Below, piece by piece: positions 1 to 7,753 of a stretch of 21,223 nt of DNA (its first letter is position 1; every line of letters begins with the position of its first letter). The stretch lies in NCBI GenBank assembly GCA_903929895.1, contig CAIYWM010000835.1, forward strand, positions 1-21,223. The letters are read 5' to 3'. This DNA is from an uncultured Alphaproteobacteria bacterium. Lineage in GTDB: Bacteria > Pseudomonadota > Alphaproteobacteria > Reyranellales > Reyranellaceae. A model generated the notes under the pieces. That model ran no database searches. It was not told where the DNA came from and worked only from the letters and a program-made list of their open reading frames with translations. A program made the translations under genes and the position numbers.

Positions 1-401
1 AGTGCATAGAGCAGGATCGAGTTCCGGCTGAGGAAGGCGTTGGACAGGGTCTCGCGATTGCCGGTGCCCCACAGTTCCTCGCGCGTGACGGCGCGTTTCA
101 CCGTGCGCCGCAGCAGGCGCGACATCACGACGGGTAATGGCAGGTCGAGCCAGACCAGCGTGTCTGCCGGACGCCATACCAGGTCGCGCACCTGGCCGTA
201 ATTGCCGACGACGATCCAGCCGTCCTCGCTGGTCTCGCGCTCGACGCGATGACGGAACAGGTCGACCGGCGCAGGCTGCCAGTCGCGCCCCCAGAAGAGT
301 GCATCGAGTTCGACCACGCGCAGGCCGGCGCGCTCGGCCAGGCGCTCGGCCAGCCAGCTCTTGCCTGATCCCGTCGTTCCGAACACCGCCACCCGTCGCA
401 T
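1..401 (-). CDS. P-loop nucleotide kinase-like protein (adenylate kinase/FlaR-like), 3' end cut by window edge
   Basis: Reading the minus strand from the ATG at 401 gives 133 residues without a stop up to the window edge. Residues 4-15 (VAVFGTTGSGKS) form a Walker A P-loop directly at the N-terminus, followed by a helix rich in Leu, Ala and Glu (WLAERLAERAG) and then ELDALFW. This pattern is typical of small adenylate-kinase-like proteins often annotated as AAA ATPase, adenylate kinase or 'topology modulation protein'. The segments TLVWLDLP and the Arg-rich stretch RLLRRTVKR match the Walker B-like strand and lid region of that group. The likely role is transfer of phosphate from ATP to a small cytoplasmic substrate; the substrate cannot be told from sequence. 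There is no strong ribosome binding site before the ATG. It is divergent from the racemase-like gene at 499, with 97 bases between them for both promoters. Confidence 0.75.
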   Translation of the reverse strand, partial: MRRVAVFGTTGSGKSWLAERLAERAGLRVVELDALFWGRDWQPAPVDLFRHRVERETSEDGWIVVGNYGQVRDLVWRPADTLVWLDLPLPVVMSRLLRRTVKRAVTREELWGTGNRETLSNAFLSRNSILLYA

Positions 402-498
402 GGACAAACTCTAGCCTCCGCGGCGACTGACTCGCAGGCGCGCTTTTCGCCACACCCCGGGGAGTTGCTGCATCCCGGCGGATCGGTGACAGTCGACC

Positions 499-1167
499 AT
501 GCATATCGGACTGATCGCCGGCATCGGACCGGCCGCGACCGACTTCTACTATCGCGGCCTGATCGACCGGCATGTCGCCGGCGGCACCCCGCTCGACCTC
601 ACCATGGCACATGCCGACGTGCGGGAGATGAGCCGCAACCTCGTCGGCAAAAATCCGGAGAGACAGGCTGAAATCTTCGCCGGGCTCATCGGGCGCCTGA
701 AAGCGGCCGGCGCCCAGGCTGCGGCCATCACCTCGATGGGCGGACATTTCTGCGTGAACGAGCTGATGGCGATCTCGCCGCTCCCGATACTCAACGCCAT
801 CCCGGCGGTCGATGCGGCGCTGGCCAAGGGACGGTTCAGGAAGATCGGCATTCTGGGAACCCGCACTGTCATGGAATCGAAACTCTATGGCGGCATCCCC
901 TCGGCCGAGGTCGTCCCGACGGAAGGCGCCGCGCTCGATCTCGTCCACGACACCTACGTCGCCATGGCGACGATCGGACACGTAACCGGCGCCCAGCGCC
1001 GGGTCTTCTTCGACGCCGGTCGCGACCTCTGCGCGCGCGGCGCCGAGGCGATCATGCTGGGCGGCACCGACCTGTTCCTGGCCTTCGCTGGACACGATCC
1101 CGGCTTTCCTGTCATCGACTGCGCCGACATCCATGTCGACGCGATCTACGCCCAATCGGCCGCCTGA
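499..1167 (+). CDS. Aspartate/glutamate racemase family protein lacking the canonical catalytic cysteines
   Basis: This 222-residue protein opens with MHIGLIAGIGPAATDFYYR, which matches the start of the Asp/Glu racemase superfamily, and has the family's length and two-lobe layout. Racemases of this family act with two cysteines, one in a C-N-T motif in the first lobe and one in a G-C-T motif in the second. Here the first place reads ITSMGGH (residues 77-83) and the second reads LGGTDL (187-192), so both cysteines are absent. Cysteines do occur nearby, at 85 (GHFC) and 208 (VIDC). Seen: the fold-level similarity and the substitutions. Inferred: it is either a non-racemase member such as a hydantoin-racemase/decarboxylase-like relative, or uses the displaced cysteines. 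The ATG at 499 is the first start in frame. The NYN-domain gene follows after 17 bases, so the two may be co-transcribed. Confidence 0.8.
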   Translation: MHIGLIAGIGPAATDFYYRGLIDRHVAGGTPLDLTMAHADVREMSRNLVGKNPERQAEIFAGLIGRLKAAGAQAAAITSMGGHFCVNELMAISPLPILNAIPAVDAALAKGRFRKIGILGTRTVMESKLYGGIPSAEVVPTEGAALDLVHDTYVAMATIGHVTGAQRRVFFDAGRDLCARGAEAIMLGGTDLFLAFAGHDPGFPVIDCADIHVDAIYAQSAA

Positions 1168-1184
1168 CGGCCCGGAGCATCGAC

Positions 1185-2006
1185 ATGGCCGAAGACACCC
1201 GCCCACGCCGCTTCGCCGTCCTGATCGACGCCGACAACACCTCGCCGCGTATCGCCGCCGGCCTGTTCGAGGAGATCGCCAAGTTCGGCGAGGCCAGCGT
1301 GCGCCGCATCTACGGCGACTTCTCGAGCACGCGACTCAAGTCATGGGCCGAGATCCTGCAGAAATACGCGATCGACCCCTACCAGCAGTTCGCCTACACC
1401 TCGGGCAAGAACGCCTCCGACATCGCGCTCGTGATCGATGCGATGGACCTGCTGCACAGCCGGCGGTTCGACGGCTTCTGTCTCGTCTCTTCCGACAGCG
1501 ACTTCACACGACTTGCATCCCGTCTGCGTGAGGAGGGGGCCGACGTCTATGGCTTCGGCGCTCAGAAGACGCCCGAAAGCTTCCGGCAGGCCTGCCGCCG
1601 GTTCATCTACACCGAGAATCTCCTGCCCGAGGCCGCGGTGACCACTCCCGGCGAGGGCGCGCCTGCGAATTCCCTGCAGCCTGCCAGCGCCGCCATCCCG
1701 TTCCTGACGAAGGCGATCGCGCAGATGGAGACGGAAGACGGTTGGGTGAGCCTCGGCGCGGTCGGCCAGCGCCTCGCCAACATCGCCTCGGATTTCGACC
1801 CGCGCACCTACGGCTTCCGCAAGCTCAGCGACCTGATCCGCAAGACCGGCGCCTTCGACATGGAGCAGCCGGATGGACGCACCGTGCGGATACGTGCCAA
1901 GCCGCTCAAGCCCCTTGCGGAAAACGCGCCCGCCCGCAGTCGCAGTCGCAGCCGGGGACGCGGCAGAGGAGCCGCTTCCGCCGCGCCGCGGTCAGAATCG
2001 GCTTAG
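1185..2006 (+). CDS. NYN domain (LabA-like) protein with C-terminal OST-HTH/LOTUS domain
   Basis: This 273-residue protein is a putative RNA-binding ribonuclease. Residues 10-145 form a NYN/PIN-like domain. VLIDADN carries the acidic residues D15 and D17 with N18, D79 lies in NASDIALVIDAMDLL, and VSSDSDF (101-107) carries D104 and D106. Together these make the usual metal-binding acidic set. Residues about 168-238 (IPFLTKAIAQM...GWVSLGAVGQRL...YGFRKLSDLIRK) match an OST-HTH/LOTUS winged helix, a domain linked to RNA binding. The tail (250-262) is an Arg-Ser then Arg-Gly run (RSRSRSRGRGRG), basic and disordered, of the kind that contacts RNA. A GGAG box seven bases before the ATG supports the start. 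NYN-LOTUS pairing is known in bacteria, but the RNA target is not known. Confidence 0.87.
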   Translation: MAEDTRPRRFAVLIDADNTSPRIAAGLFEEIAKFGEASVRRIYGDFSSTRLKSWAEILQKYAIDPYQQFAYTSGKNASDIALVIDAMDLLHSRRFDGFCLVSSDSDFTRLASRLREEGADVYGFGAQKTPESFRQACRRFIYTENLLPEAAVTTPGEGAPANSLQPASAAIPFLTKAIAQMETEDGWVSLGAVGQRLANIASDFDPRTYGFRKLSDLIRKTGAFDMEQPDGRTVRIRAKPLKPLAENAPARSRSRSRGRGRGAASAAPRSESA

Positions 2007-2120
2007 TCGCGAAGATTCGCAGCGCTGGGCCACTTCGCTCGTTGCTTTTGCCCAGACCGCCGCCTAAGCCGGATTTGCGGCTGCCGACGCCCGCTCCTCT
2101 TCTCAAGGAAATTCACTCGT

Positions 2121-3161
2121 TTGAGCACCCCTCCGGAAGCGGCCGGCCCGCGCGCGCACGTGGCGAAAGCCGCCCGCGCCTGGGCCCAGATCCTCTCGCG
2201 CTATCGACAGCCCAGCAACAGCCGCAGCATCTTCGAGATCGCCGTCACGGTGGTGCCGCTGATCGCCTTGTGGGCGCTGGCCTGGGCGACGCTCGACATC
2301 GGCTACTGGCTGGCCCTGCCGCTGGCCTTCGCGGCCGGCGCCTTCATGGTTCGCCTGTTCGCGATCCAGCACGATTGCGGGCATGGCGCCTTCTTCCGCC
2401 AGCGCTCGGCGAACGACTGGATCGGCCGCATTGCCAGCGTCCTCACGCTGACCCCTTACGAAGTGTGGCGCCGCACGCATGCGACCCATCATGCCAGCAC
2501 CGGCAATCTCGACAAGCGCGGCCTCGGAGACGTCGACACGCTGACGGTCGAGGAATACCGCGCCCGCTCGATGTGGGGCCGGCTGCGCTATCGTCTCTAT
2601 CGCCATCCGCTGGTGATGTTCGGTCTCGGACCGGCCTATCTGTTCATCGTCCAGCATCGCCTTCCGATCGGCTTGATGCGCGATGGCTGGCGACCGTGGG
2701 TCAGTACGATGACGAACAACCTGGCGATCGTTCTGGTCGCCGGTCTGCTCATCTGGCTGGTCGGCATCAAGGCCTTCCTGCTGATCCACCTCCCGGTGCT
2801 GCTGCTCTCCGCCTCGGTCGGCGTGTGGCTGTTCTTCGTCCAGCACCAGTTCGAGCACACGAAGTGGGACAACGATCCCGACTGGAACCTGCACGAGGCC
2901 GCCCTGCACGGAAGCTCGCACTATGACCTGCCGGCCTTCCTGCGCTGGTTCACCGCCAACATCGGCATCCACCACGTCCATCATCTCAGCAGCCGCATCC
3001 CCTACTACCGGCTGCCGCACGTGCTGCGCGATCATCCCGAGCTTCGGGACGTCGGGCGCCTGACCCTGATCCAGAGTTTCCGTTGCGTACGCCTGGTTCT
3101 GTGGGACGAGACGCAGCGTCGCCTCGTGTCCTTCCGCGAGGCGCGCGCTTCACGCGTCTGA
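2121..3161 (+). CDS. Membrane fatty acid desaturase family protein
   Basis: This 346-residue integral membrane protein has the three histidine boxes of the acyl-lipid desaturase/hydroxylase family: HDCGH at 84-88, HATHH at 120-124 and HHVHH at 284-288. QHQFEH at 241-246 is a further typical His motif. Hydrophobic segments lie at about 40-56, 60-80, 200-215 and 218-240, with the boxes on the cytoplasmic side. The boxes hold a di-iron centre that inserts a double bond or hydroxyl into a lipid acyl chain; the position is not predictable. The start is a TTG, chosen because AAGGAA lies nine bases upstream and no ATG or GTG in frame fits better. The 114 bases before it hold no recognisable gene. 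Its last 12 bases overlap the 3' end of the convergent cyclase gene. It could also act on carotenoids or sphingolipids. Confidence 0.86.
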   Translation: MSTPPEAAGPRAHVAKAARAWAQILSRYRQPSNSRSIFEIAVTVVPLIALWALAWATLDIGYWLALPLAFAAGAFMVRLFAIQHDCGHGAFFRQRSANDWIGRIASVLTLTPYEVWRRTHATHHASTGNLDKRGLGDVDTLTVEEYRARSMWGRLRYRLYRHPLVMFGLGPAYLFIVQHRLPIGLMRDGWRPWVSTMTNNLAIVLVAGLLIWLVGIKAFLLIHLPVLLLSASVGVWLFFVQHQFEHTKWDNDPDWNLHEAALHGSSHYDLPAFLRWFTANIGIHHVHHLSSRIPYYRLPHVLRDHPELRDVGRLTLIQSFRCVRLVLWDETQRRLVSFREARASRV

Positions 3162-5105
3162 GGGACAGCTCTTCAGCAGATTGGCGACCGCCGGATCGGC
3201 CGGCGCCAGTGTGAGACTCTCCTCGAAGTGGGTGCGCGCCGCCGCGATGTCATGGCGGAGCAGGGCCTCGACCCCGCGCAGCAACGGCTCGCGTGTCCTG
3301 AGCTTGACCTCGCGCTCCGGCGACGGGTCGCGATCGAACACCTCGAACAGCACCACCGGTCGCGTCTTGCCCCTGACCACCACGACATCGAGTGGCCGGA
3401 TCGCATAGGCAGCGGGATCCGCCAGCTGATCGTAGGTGTACTGCGAGATCAGCATGCGGACCCGATAGACCTTGGTGAGGCTCTCGATCCTGGAGGCAAG
3501 GTTGACGGCGTCGGAAATCACCGTGCCGTCCATGCGGTGCAGCTCGCCGATCGTTCCCATCATCAGCGAGCCGGTGTTGAGTCCGGTCCCGATGGCCACC
3601 GGCACCAGGCCCTTCGTCACGCGAGGGGCATTGAACGAGTCCAGAGCGTCCAGCATCGCAAGACCGGCCCGCACGCCGTCGTCAGCCGTTTCGAACAGGG
3701 CCATGATCGCGTCGCCGATATACTTGTCTATGAAGCCGCCATGGTCGCGGATCACCGGCCCCACGTGGCTGAGATAGGCGTTGATGAACGCGAAATTCTC
3801 GTCCGGCGTCATCGTCTCCGACAGCGCCGTGAAGTTGCGGATATCGGAGAACATGACGGTCATGTGCTCGCGCTTGTTATCGCCCAGCGCAACCGACACG
3901 ATGTTCGGCTTGCCGATTTTGGCCAGGAAGGCCTGCGGCACGAACCGCTCGATCGCCAGGTTGGTTTCCCGGAGGTCGTTGATCCGCGACCGCACCGAAT
4001 CCCGCATCGAAGAGAAGCTGCGGGCGAGATGCCCGATCTCGTCGCGCCGGTCGGTGTTGGCGATCGCGTGATCGAGGTCGCCGCCGGCGATGGCGCCGGC
4101 CTCGCCGCGCAGGTTCAGGATCGGATCGATGATCCCGCGCTGCAGCAGGCGCGAGGCGATCCAGTAGATCAGCGGCAAGGTGAGCGCGACCAGGACCATC
4201 GAACTCACGAACACGTGCACCACGGCCTCCCGCGCGAGCGCCAGGTCGTAGGTGACCTTGCGCACGATCATCATCGGCCTTTCGTCGTTGATTGTGTCTG
4301 CCCTGTTGTAGCGGCTGTAGGTCGTGACGCGATGGCCGGAGGCGTCGGGTATCTGGAGGCGACCATCCCTCAGGATCTCGGCGGCACGGATGGGATCGAG
4401 CTTCTCGCCGGGCCGGATCAGCGACCAGGTCCCCGAGTCGTTGACCAGGTACATGTCGACATCGGCCACATAGGCGTTCGACCTGACGGCATCGGAAAAA
4501 TAGTCCTCGAAGAAATAGCGGCTCATCCAGCCGAAGTCGCTCTGCTTCAGCGTCGTGCGCACCTCGGTGGAGGCCTCGATGAGGTAGTCCTTACCGGGCG
4601 GACCGTAGTAGGTGTAGGTCCGCAGGGTGCCCGTGACCGACGACAGGTCGATCCCGCCGCTCATCGCCTGGCCCTTGCCGAACACCGAATCGAGAAAGCC
4701 CGTGAAGGGCCCCTTCGGAAACACCAGCCCCCTGTCCGAGACGAGGTTGGTTTTGAAGACCTTGTGGTCGCGGTTGATGAAATAGATGTGCTCGACGCCG
4801 TACCGGGCCGAGAGTTCGTTCAGCTCGTCGACGGTCAGATCGGCTGGATCGCGGCCGGTACTTTCAACATCCGCCTCGATCCGGGGGAGCACCTTCGCCA
4901 TGACCGCCGTGTTGCGCTCGTTCTCGCTGCGCAGCATCGTCTCGAAGACGTCGAAGCGCTGGCTGAGGCTGGCCTCGATGCGGTGCAGCTCCTCGTCCTG
5001 CAGCCTCGACACCAGATGGTACATGGCGAGCGAAGCGACGATCGTCGAGCCCAGGCTGACGGCGACCAGGACCACGAGGAGGAACAGACCGACCTTGCGC
5101 TTCAT
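3150..5105 (-). CDS. Transmembrane sensor adenylate cyclase (class III, with HAMP domain)
   Basis: This 651-residue receptor-type cyclase has a first TM helix at about 7-29, a periplasmic sensor region of about 265 residues (Cache-like by layout), a second TM at about 295-318, a HAMP linker at about 319-372 and a class III cyclase domain at about 412-590. A short helical tail resembling one TPR unit follows. In the catalytic domain, metal-binding D421 (FSDIRNF) and D465 (DKYIGD), substrate-specifying K461 and D526 (RMDGT), and transition-state N535 and R539 (DAVNLASR) are all present, so it should be active and ATP-specific. It makes cAMP in response to an unknown periplasmic signal. AGGA lies upstream of the ATG. 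The PPOX-type flavoprotein gene ends 23 bases before it on the same strand, suggesting an operon. Confidence 0.92.
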   Translation of the reverse strand: MKRKVGLFLLVVLVAVSLGSTIVASLAMYHLVSRLQDEELHRIEASLSQRFDVFETMLRSENERNTAVMAKVLPRIEADVESTGRDPADLTVDELNELSARYGVEHIYFINRDHKVFKTNLVSDRGLVFPKGPFTGFLDSVFGKGQAMSGGIDLSSVTGTLRTYTYYGPPGKDYLIEASTEVRTTLKQSDFGWMSRYFFEDYFSDAVRSNAYVADVDMYLVNDSGTWSLIRPGEKLDPIRAAEILRDGRLQIPDASGHRVTTYSRYNRADTINDERPMMIVRKVTYDLALAREAVVHVFVSSMVLVALTLPLIYWIASRLLQRGIIDPILNLRGEAGAIAGGDLDHAIANTDRRDEIGHLARSFSSMRDSVRSRINDLRETNLAIERFVPQAFLAKIGKPNIVSVALGDNKREHMTVMFSDIRNFTALSETMTPDENFAFINAYLSHVGPVIRDHGGFIDKYIGDAIMALFETADDGVRAGLAMLDALDSFNAPRVTKGLVPVAIGTGLNTGSLMMGTIGELHRMDGTVISDAVNLASRIESLTKVYRVRMLISQYTYDQLADPAAYAIRPLDVVVVRGKTRPVVLFEVFDRDPSPEREVKLRTREPLLRGVEALLRHDIAAARTHFEESLTLAPADPAVANLLKSCPSDA

Positions 5106-5128
5106 CGAAGGGCCGGTCCTTCAGCCGA

Positions 5129-5752
5129 TCATGTGTTTTGCCACAGCCGCGTCGTGTAGGCGCCCTCGACATTGGCATCGATCTGCGCCGCGACGGCGTC
5201 GCTCTCGCCGATGCGCGGCGCGATGATCTTGCCGAACGAGATGCGGGCGGGCGCCGGCCACGCCTTCGGGTCCCACAGCTTGGCGCGCACAATCGAGCGG
5301 GCGCAATGGAAGTAGCAATGCTTGATGCGCACGCGGGTCGCAAGCAACGCCGGCTTGCCCAGCGAGCTGAGCGATGCCACGAGGTCGGGGTCGTCGTGGA
5401 TCTCCGCCGTGCCGGAGATGCGAAGCGTCTCGCCGGTCGCCGGTACCAGCGCGATGATACCGATCTCGCCGGTGTCGATGATGTTGTTCAGGCCGAAGGC
5501 GAGATTGTTGCCGACCCGCTCGGGGATCAGCAGCGTCTTCGCATCCTCGACCCGGATGAACCCCGGCTCGTCGCCCTTGGGAGAGACTTCCACGGTGCCG
5601 TCCGCCGACGTGGTGCCGAGCAGGGCGAACGGGCAGCGCTTCAGGAACTCGATCGACTGCTCGTCCAGCGCGTCGAGGATCTTGACGCGGCTGGCCGGTC
5701 GCGGTTCGGCAATGATGCGCCGCAGGTCTTCCTTCGTGCTGATGCGAGCCAT
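5129..5752 (-). CDS. PPOX-type FMN-dependent flavoprotein (pyridoxamine 5'-phosphate oxidase-like)
   Basis: This 207-residue cytoplasmic protein has the split-barrel layout of the pyridoxamine-phosphate-oxidase-like family, close to the DR_2398/MSMEG_1061-type 'probable FMN-dependent' group. Diagnostic stretches are FALLGTTSADGTVEVSPKGD (residues about 42-61), the strand LLIPERVGNNLAFGLNNI (FMN phosphate side) and GTAEIHDD. The second half contains IKHCYFHCARSIVRAKLW, a feature of this subgroup. It probably binds FMN or F420 and reduces a small organic compound; the substrate is unknown. A GGGAG box eight bases before the ATG supports the start. It is followed on the same strand by the cyclase gene. 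There is no evidence that it is a true pyridoxine biosynthesis enzyme. Confidence 0.86.
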   Translation of the reverse strand: MARISTKEDLRRIIAEPRPASRVKILDALDEQSIEFLKRCPFALLGTTSADGTVEVSPKGDEPGFIRVEDAKTLLIPERVGNNLAFGLNNIIDTGEIGIIALVPATGETLRISGTAEIHDDPDLVASLSSLGKPALLATRVRIKHCYFHCARSIVRAKLWDPKAWPAPARISFGKIIAPRIGESDAVAAQIDANVEGAYTTRLWQNT

Positions 5753-5844
5753 GAGACAAACTCCCTCGAGACGCGTGATGCGCCAGCATCAGCCACTTGC
5801 GAACGACTTGCAACCTCGCCGGTGGTGGGGGTTCTGCGGCGGCG

Positions 5845-6900
5845 TCAGGCGAAGTGTGGCGCCACCTCGAGCATGAAGCGCTGCATCTGCTCCTTCACCA
5901 TGGCATGCGGCTTCTGCCCGTAGTTGAAGTAAAGGATGACCTCGGCGACGCCGGCCGCCTCGACCTGCTTCAGCGTGTCGACGATGTGCTGCGGGCTGCC
6001 GCACAGGATCGACTTGTCGGTCAGCTTCTCCGGCCGCATGTCGCGCAGGATGTTCACGATCTCGACGAAGTATTTGTAGGTCGGTGGCACCTTCTCGCCC
6101 GACGACGAGGGGAAGGCCGCGATCAGCGCGTCCTGGAAATAGCGGACCAGGGCTTCCTTGCCGTAGCGCTCCTCCTCCGGAGTCGCGGCGATGTGCACGA
6201 AGTAGGAGCACATGGCCCGCCGCATCGGCCGCTTGAACCCGGCCTCGCAGGTCTCGCGATAGACCCGCACCGCGTCGGCCAGCGACCCGTAGACCATGGC
6301 CGCGGCGAACGGCGCATAAATGACGTTCCAGTCGTTCTTCGCCGCCAGCTCCATCGACGGCCTCGAAAAGCAGGCCACGTAGGGCCGGAGCGGGCTCTGC
6401 GCCGGCTTCGGGCGCACCTCGACGTCGTTGAATTCGTAGAACCGGCCCTTGTGGGACCACGTGCCGGGCTCGGTCCAGGCGCGCCACACGATCTCCAGCC
6501 CCTCGGCGAACAGCTCGGCGGAGTCGTCGAAGGGCATCTGGAACGGATCGTATTCCTTGCGGTCGTAGCCGCGGCCGGCCGCGAAATCGACCCGGCCGCC
6601 CGACAGGAGATCGAGCGTCGCCCATTCCTCGGCGACATGCAGCGGATGGTGGACCGGCAGCAGGGTCACGGCCGGCGCCAGCCGCAGCTTCGTCGTGGCG
6701 CCCGCCAGCTGCGCCAGCATCGCCAGCGGCGAGGCGTTGACGCCCAGCAGGTTGAAGTGATGCTCGCCGATCCAGGCCGAGTTCAGCCCGACCTTCTCGG
6801 CCCACAACGCCTCGGCATAGATGTCCTTGATGAAGGACTCGGCCGAGCGCGGATTGTTCGGATACCGGTTGTCGGACAGCGTGAAATAGCCGAATTGCAT
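5845..6900 (-). CDS. LLM-class flavin-dependent oxidoreductase (luciferase-like monooxygenase)
   Basis: This 351-residue protein has a TIM-barrel luciferase-like sequence: MQFGYFTLSDNRYPNN at the start, SAWIGEHHFN (41-50), the phosphate-binding strand region TLLPVHHPLHVAEEWATLDLLSGG in residues 79-102, and GRGYDRKEYDPF (109-120). These are typical of FMN- or F420-dependent LLM enzymes that insert oxygen into, or oxidise, small organic compounds using a separately supplied reduced flavin. GGAG seven bases before the ATG supports the start. It lies 57 bases downstream of the gntR-type regulator on the same strand and is probably co-transcribed with it. The divergent unit codes for another flavin monooxygenase. 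This suggests a small catabolic locus, but the substrate cannot be named. Confidence 0.9.
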   Translation of the reverse strand: MQFGYFTLSDNRYPNNPRSAESFIKDIYAEALWAEKVGLNSAWIGEHHFNLLGVNASPLAMLAQLAGATTKLRLAPAVTLLPVHHPLHVAEEWATLDLLSGGRVDFAAGRGYDRKEYDPFQMPFDDSAELFAEGLEIVWRAWTEPGTWSHKGRFYEFNDVEVRPKPAQSPLRPYVACFSRPSMELAAKNDWNVIYAPFAAAMVYGSLADAVRVYRETCEAGFKRPMRRAMCSYFVHIAATPEEERYGKEALVRYFQDALIAAFPSSSGEKVPPTYKYFVEIVNILRDMRPEKLTDKSILCGSPQHIVDTLKQVEAAGVAEVILYFNYGQKPHAMVKEQMQRFMLEVAPHFA

Positions 6901-6957
6901 GGCGTTTCTCCGGACATGATTTCATTTATTGCAACGAAGGGAGTCTTCGCTGGGCCA

Positions 6958-7686
6958 CTATTGCTTGTCCGTTTGGGTGCGCCGCTCCAGCAGCTCGGCC
7001 ACATGCCGACCCAGGCGAACCAGATAGCGCCGGGTCTCATGCTCCGCTGCCGGACCATCGCCGGCAACCACGGCCGAAACGAACGCTGCGTGCCCGGCCC
7101 TGACGAAGGGCGGCAGATCGCGATGGCCGAAGGCCACCCGGATGAGGAAGTCGCTCTGGTCCCAGAAGGATTCGGCAATCTCGACACTCCGGGGCGAGCG
7201 GGCGAGTTCATGCAGAAGTTCATATCGCCGCCGATTCCGCTGCCGCAGCTCCAAGAACCGGGCGGCCGGTTCATGGGGCAGTCCCGCTGCGGAGGCCAGG
7301 GCGGCGCATCGACGCCCGAACTGCTCCGCTTCGATGGCCGATCGCCGCTCGGCGGCCAGGCGAGCGATGACGCCCTCGGTCGCGCCGAAAAGCTCATAGA
7401 GGTCCTTCACCTCGGCGGGAACGGGCCGAACCACACGACAGCCGACCTGGGGCCGTATCTCGAGCAGGCCTTCGACCGTGAGACGGCGGATCGCGTCGGC
7501 AACCGGCGCGCGACTGATCGACAGGACGCGACCGACCCCTTCGGACGAGATCTGGTCCCCGGGATCGAGTCCCCCGCCGAGCAACAGGCCCTTCAAGTAC
7601 GCGTATGCCAGATCGTGCAACCTGGGGGCGCCCTGCCACAGCGCTTCGGGCGCGTCGGGGAGAAGCACATTGAGAGATGTTCGCAT
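6958..7686 (-). CDS. GntR family transcriptional regulator with FCD ligand-binding domain
   Basis: This 242-residue regulator has a winged helix-turn-helix at about 25-88. Typical GntR signatures are HDLAYAYLKGLLLGG, then GVGRVLSISRAPVADAIRRLTVEGLLEIRP. An all-helical FCD (FadR C-terminal) effector domain spans about 95-228. FCD proteins bind small organic acids and usually repress neighbouring catabolic genes. It is divergent from the monooxygenase gene and upstream of the LLM gene on its own strand, so it most likely controls both and itself. No ribosome binding site precedes the ATG. The predicted promoter gives a leader of only about 13 bases, so initiation may depend little on a Shine-Dalgarno sequence. 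Confidence 0.9.
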   Translation of the reverse strand: MRTSLNVLLPDAPEALWQGAPRLHDLAYAYLKGLLLGGGLDPGDQISSEGVGRVLSISRAPVADAIRRLTVEGLLEIRPQVGCRVVRPVPAEVKDLYELFGATEGVIARLAAERRSAIEAEQFGRRCAALASAAGLPHEPAARFLELRQRNRRRYELLHELARSPRSVEIAESFWDQSDFLIRVAFGHRDLPPFVRAGHAAFVSAVVAGDGPAAEHETRRYLVRLGRHVAELLERRTQTDKQ

Positions 7687-7734
7687 GGTCTATATACTAA
7701 CATACTAGTATATTCAGACATAACGAACACTCAA
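7670..7734. promoter_or_regulatory. Overlapping face-to-face promoters and candidate GntR operator
   Basis: A plus-strand promoter is visible for the monooxygenase gene: TTGAGA (7670-7675), a 17-base spacer, TATACT (7693-7698). A minus-strand promoter is visible for the gntR-type gene: TTGAGT (complement of 7729-7734), a 16-base spacer, TATACT (complement of 7707-7712). The -10 boxes lie in the arms of an inverted repeat, ATATACTA (7692-7699) and TAGTATAT (7706-7713). A perfect 10-base palindrome, ATACTAGTAT, occupies 7702-7711. The two polymerase footprints overlap, so the promoters should exclude each other. A regulator bound at the palindrome could block both. Whether the symmetry is an operator or simply two mirrored -10 boxes cannot be decided by eye. 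Confidence 0.55.
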
Positions 7735-7753
7735 CGGGTCTGTGGAGGACGCC

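Noticed and set aside
2025..2055. Hairpin CTGGGC/GCCCAG after the NYN gene
   Set aside because: The stem is only six pairs with a 19-base loop and no T run, so it is not a credible terminator or RNA gene.
3228..5159. Long plus-strand open frame opposite the cyclase gene
   Set aside because: The translation is low-complexity, rich in Arg, His, Asp and Gly, with no domain. It mirrors the cyclase codons and is a product of high GC.
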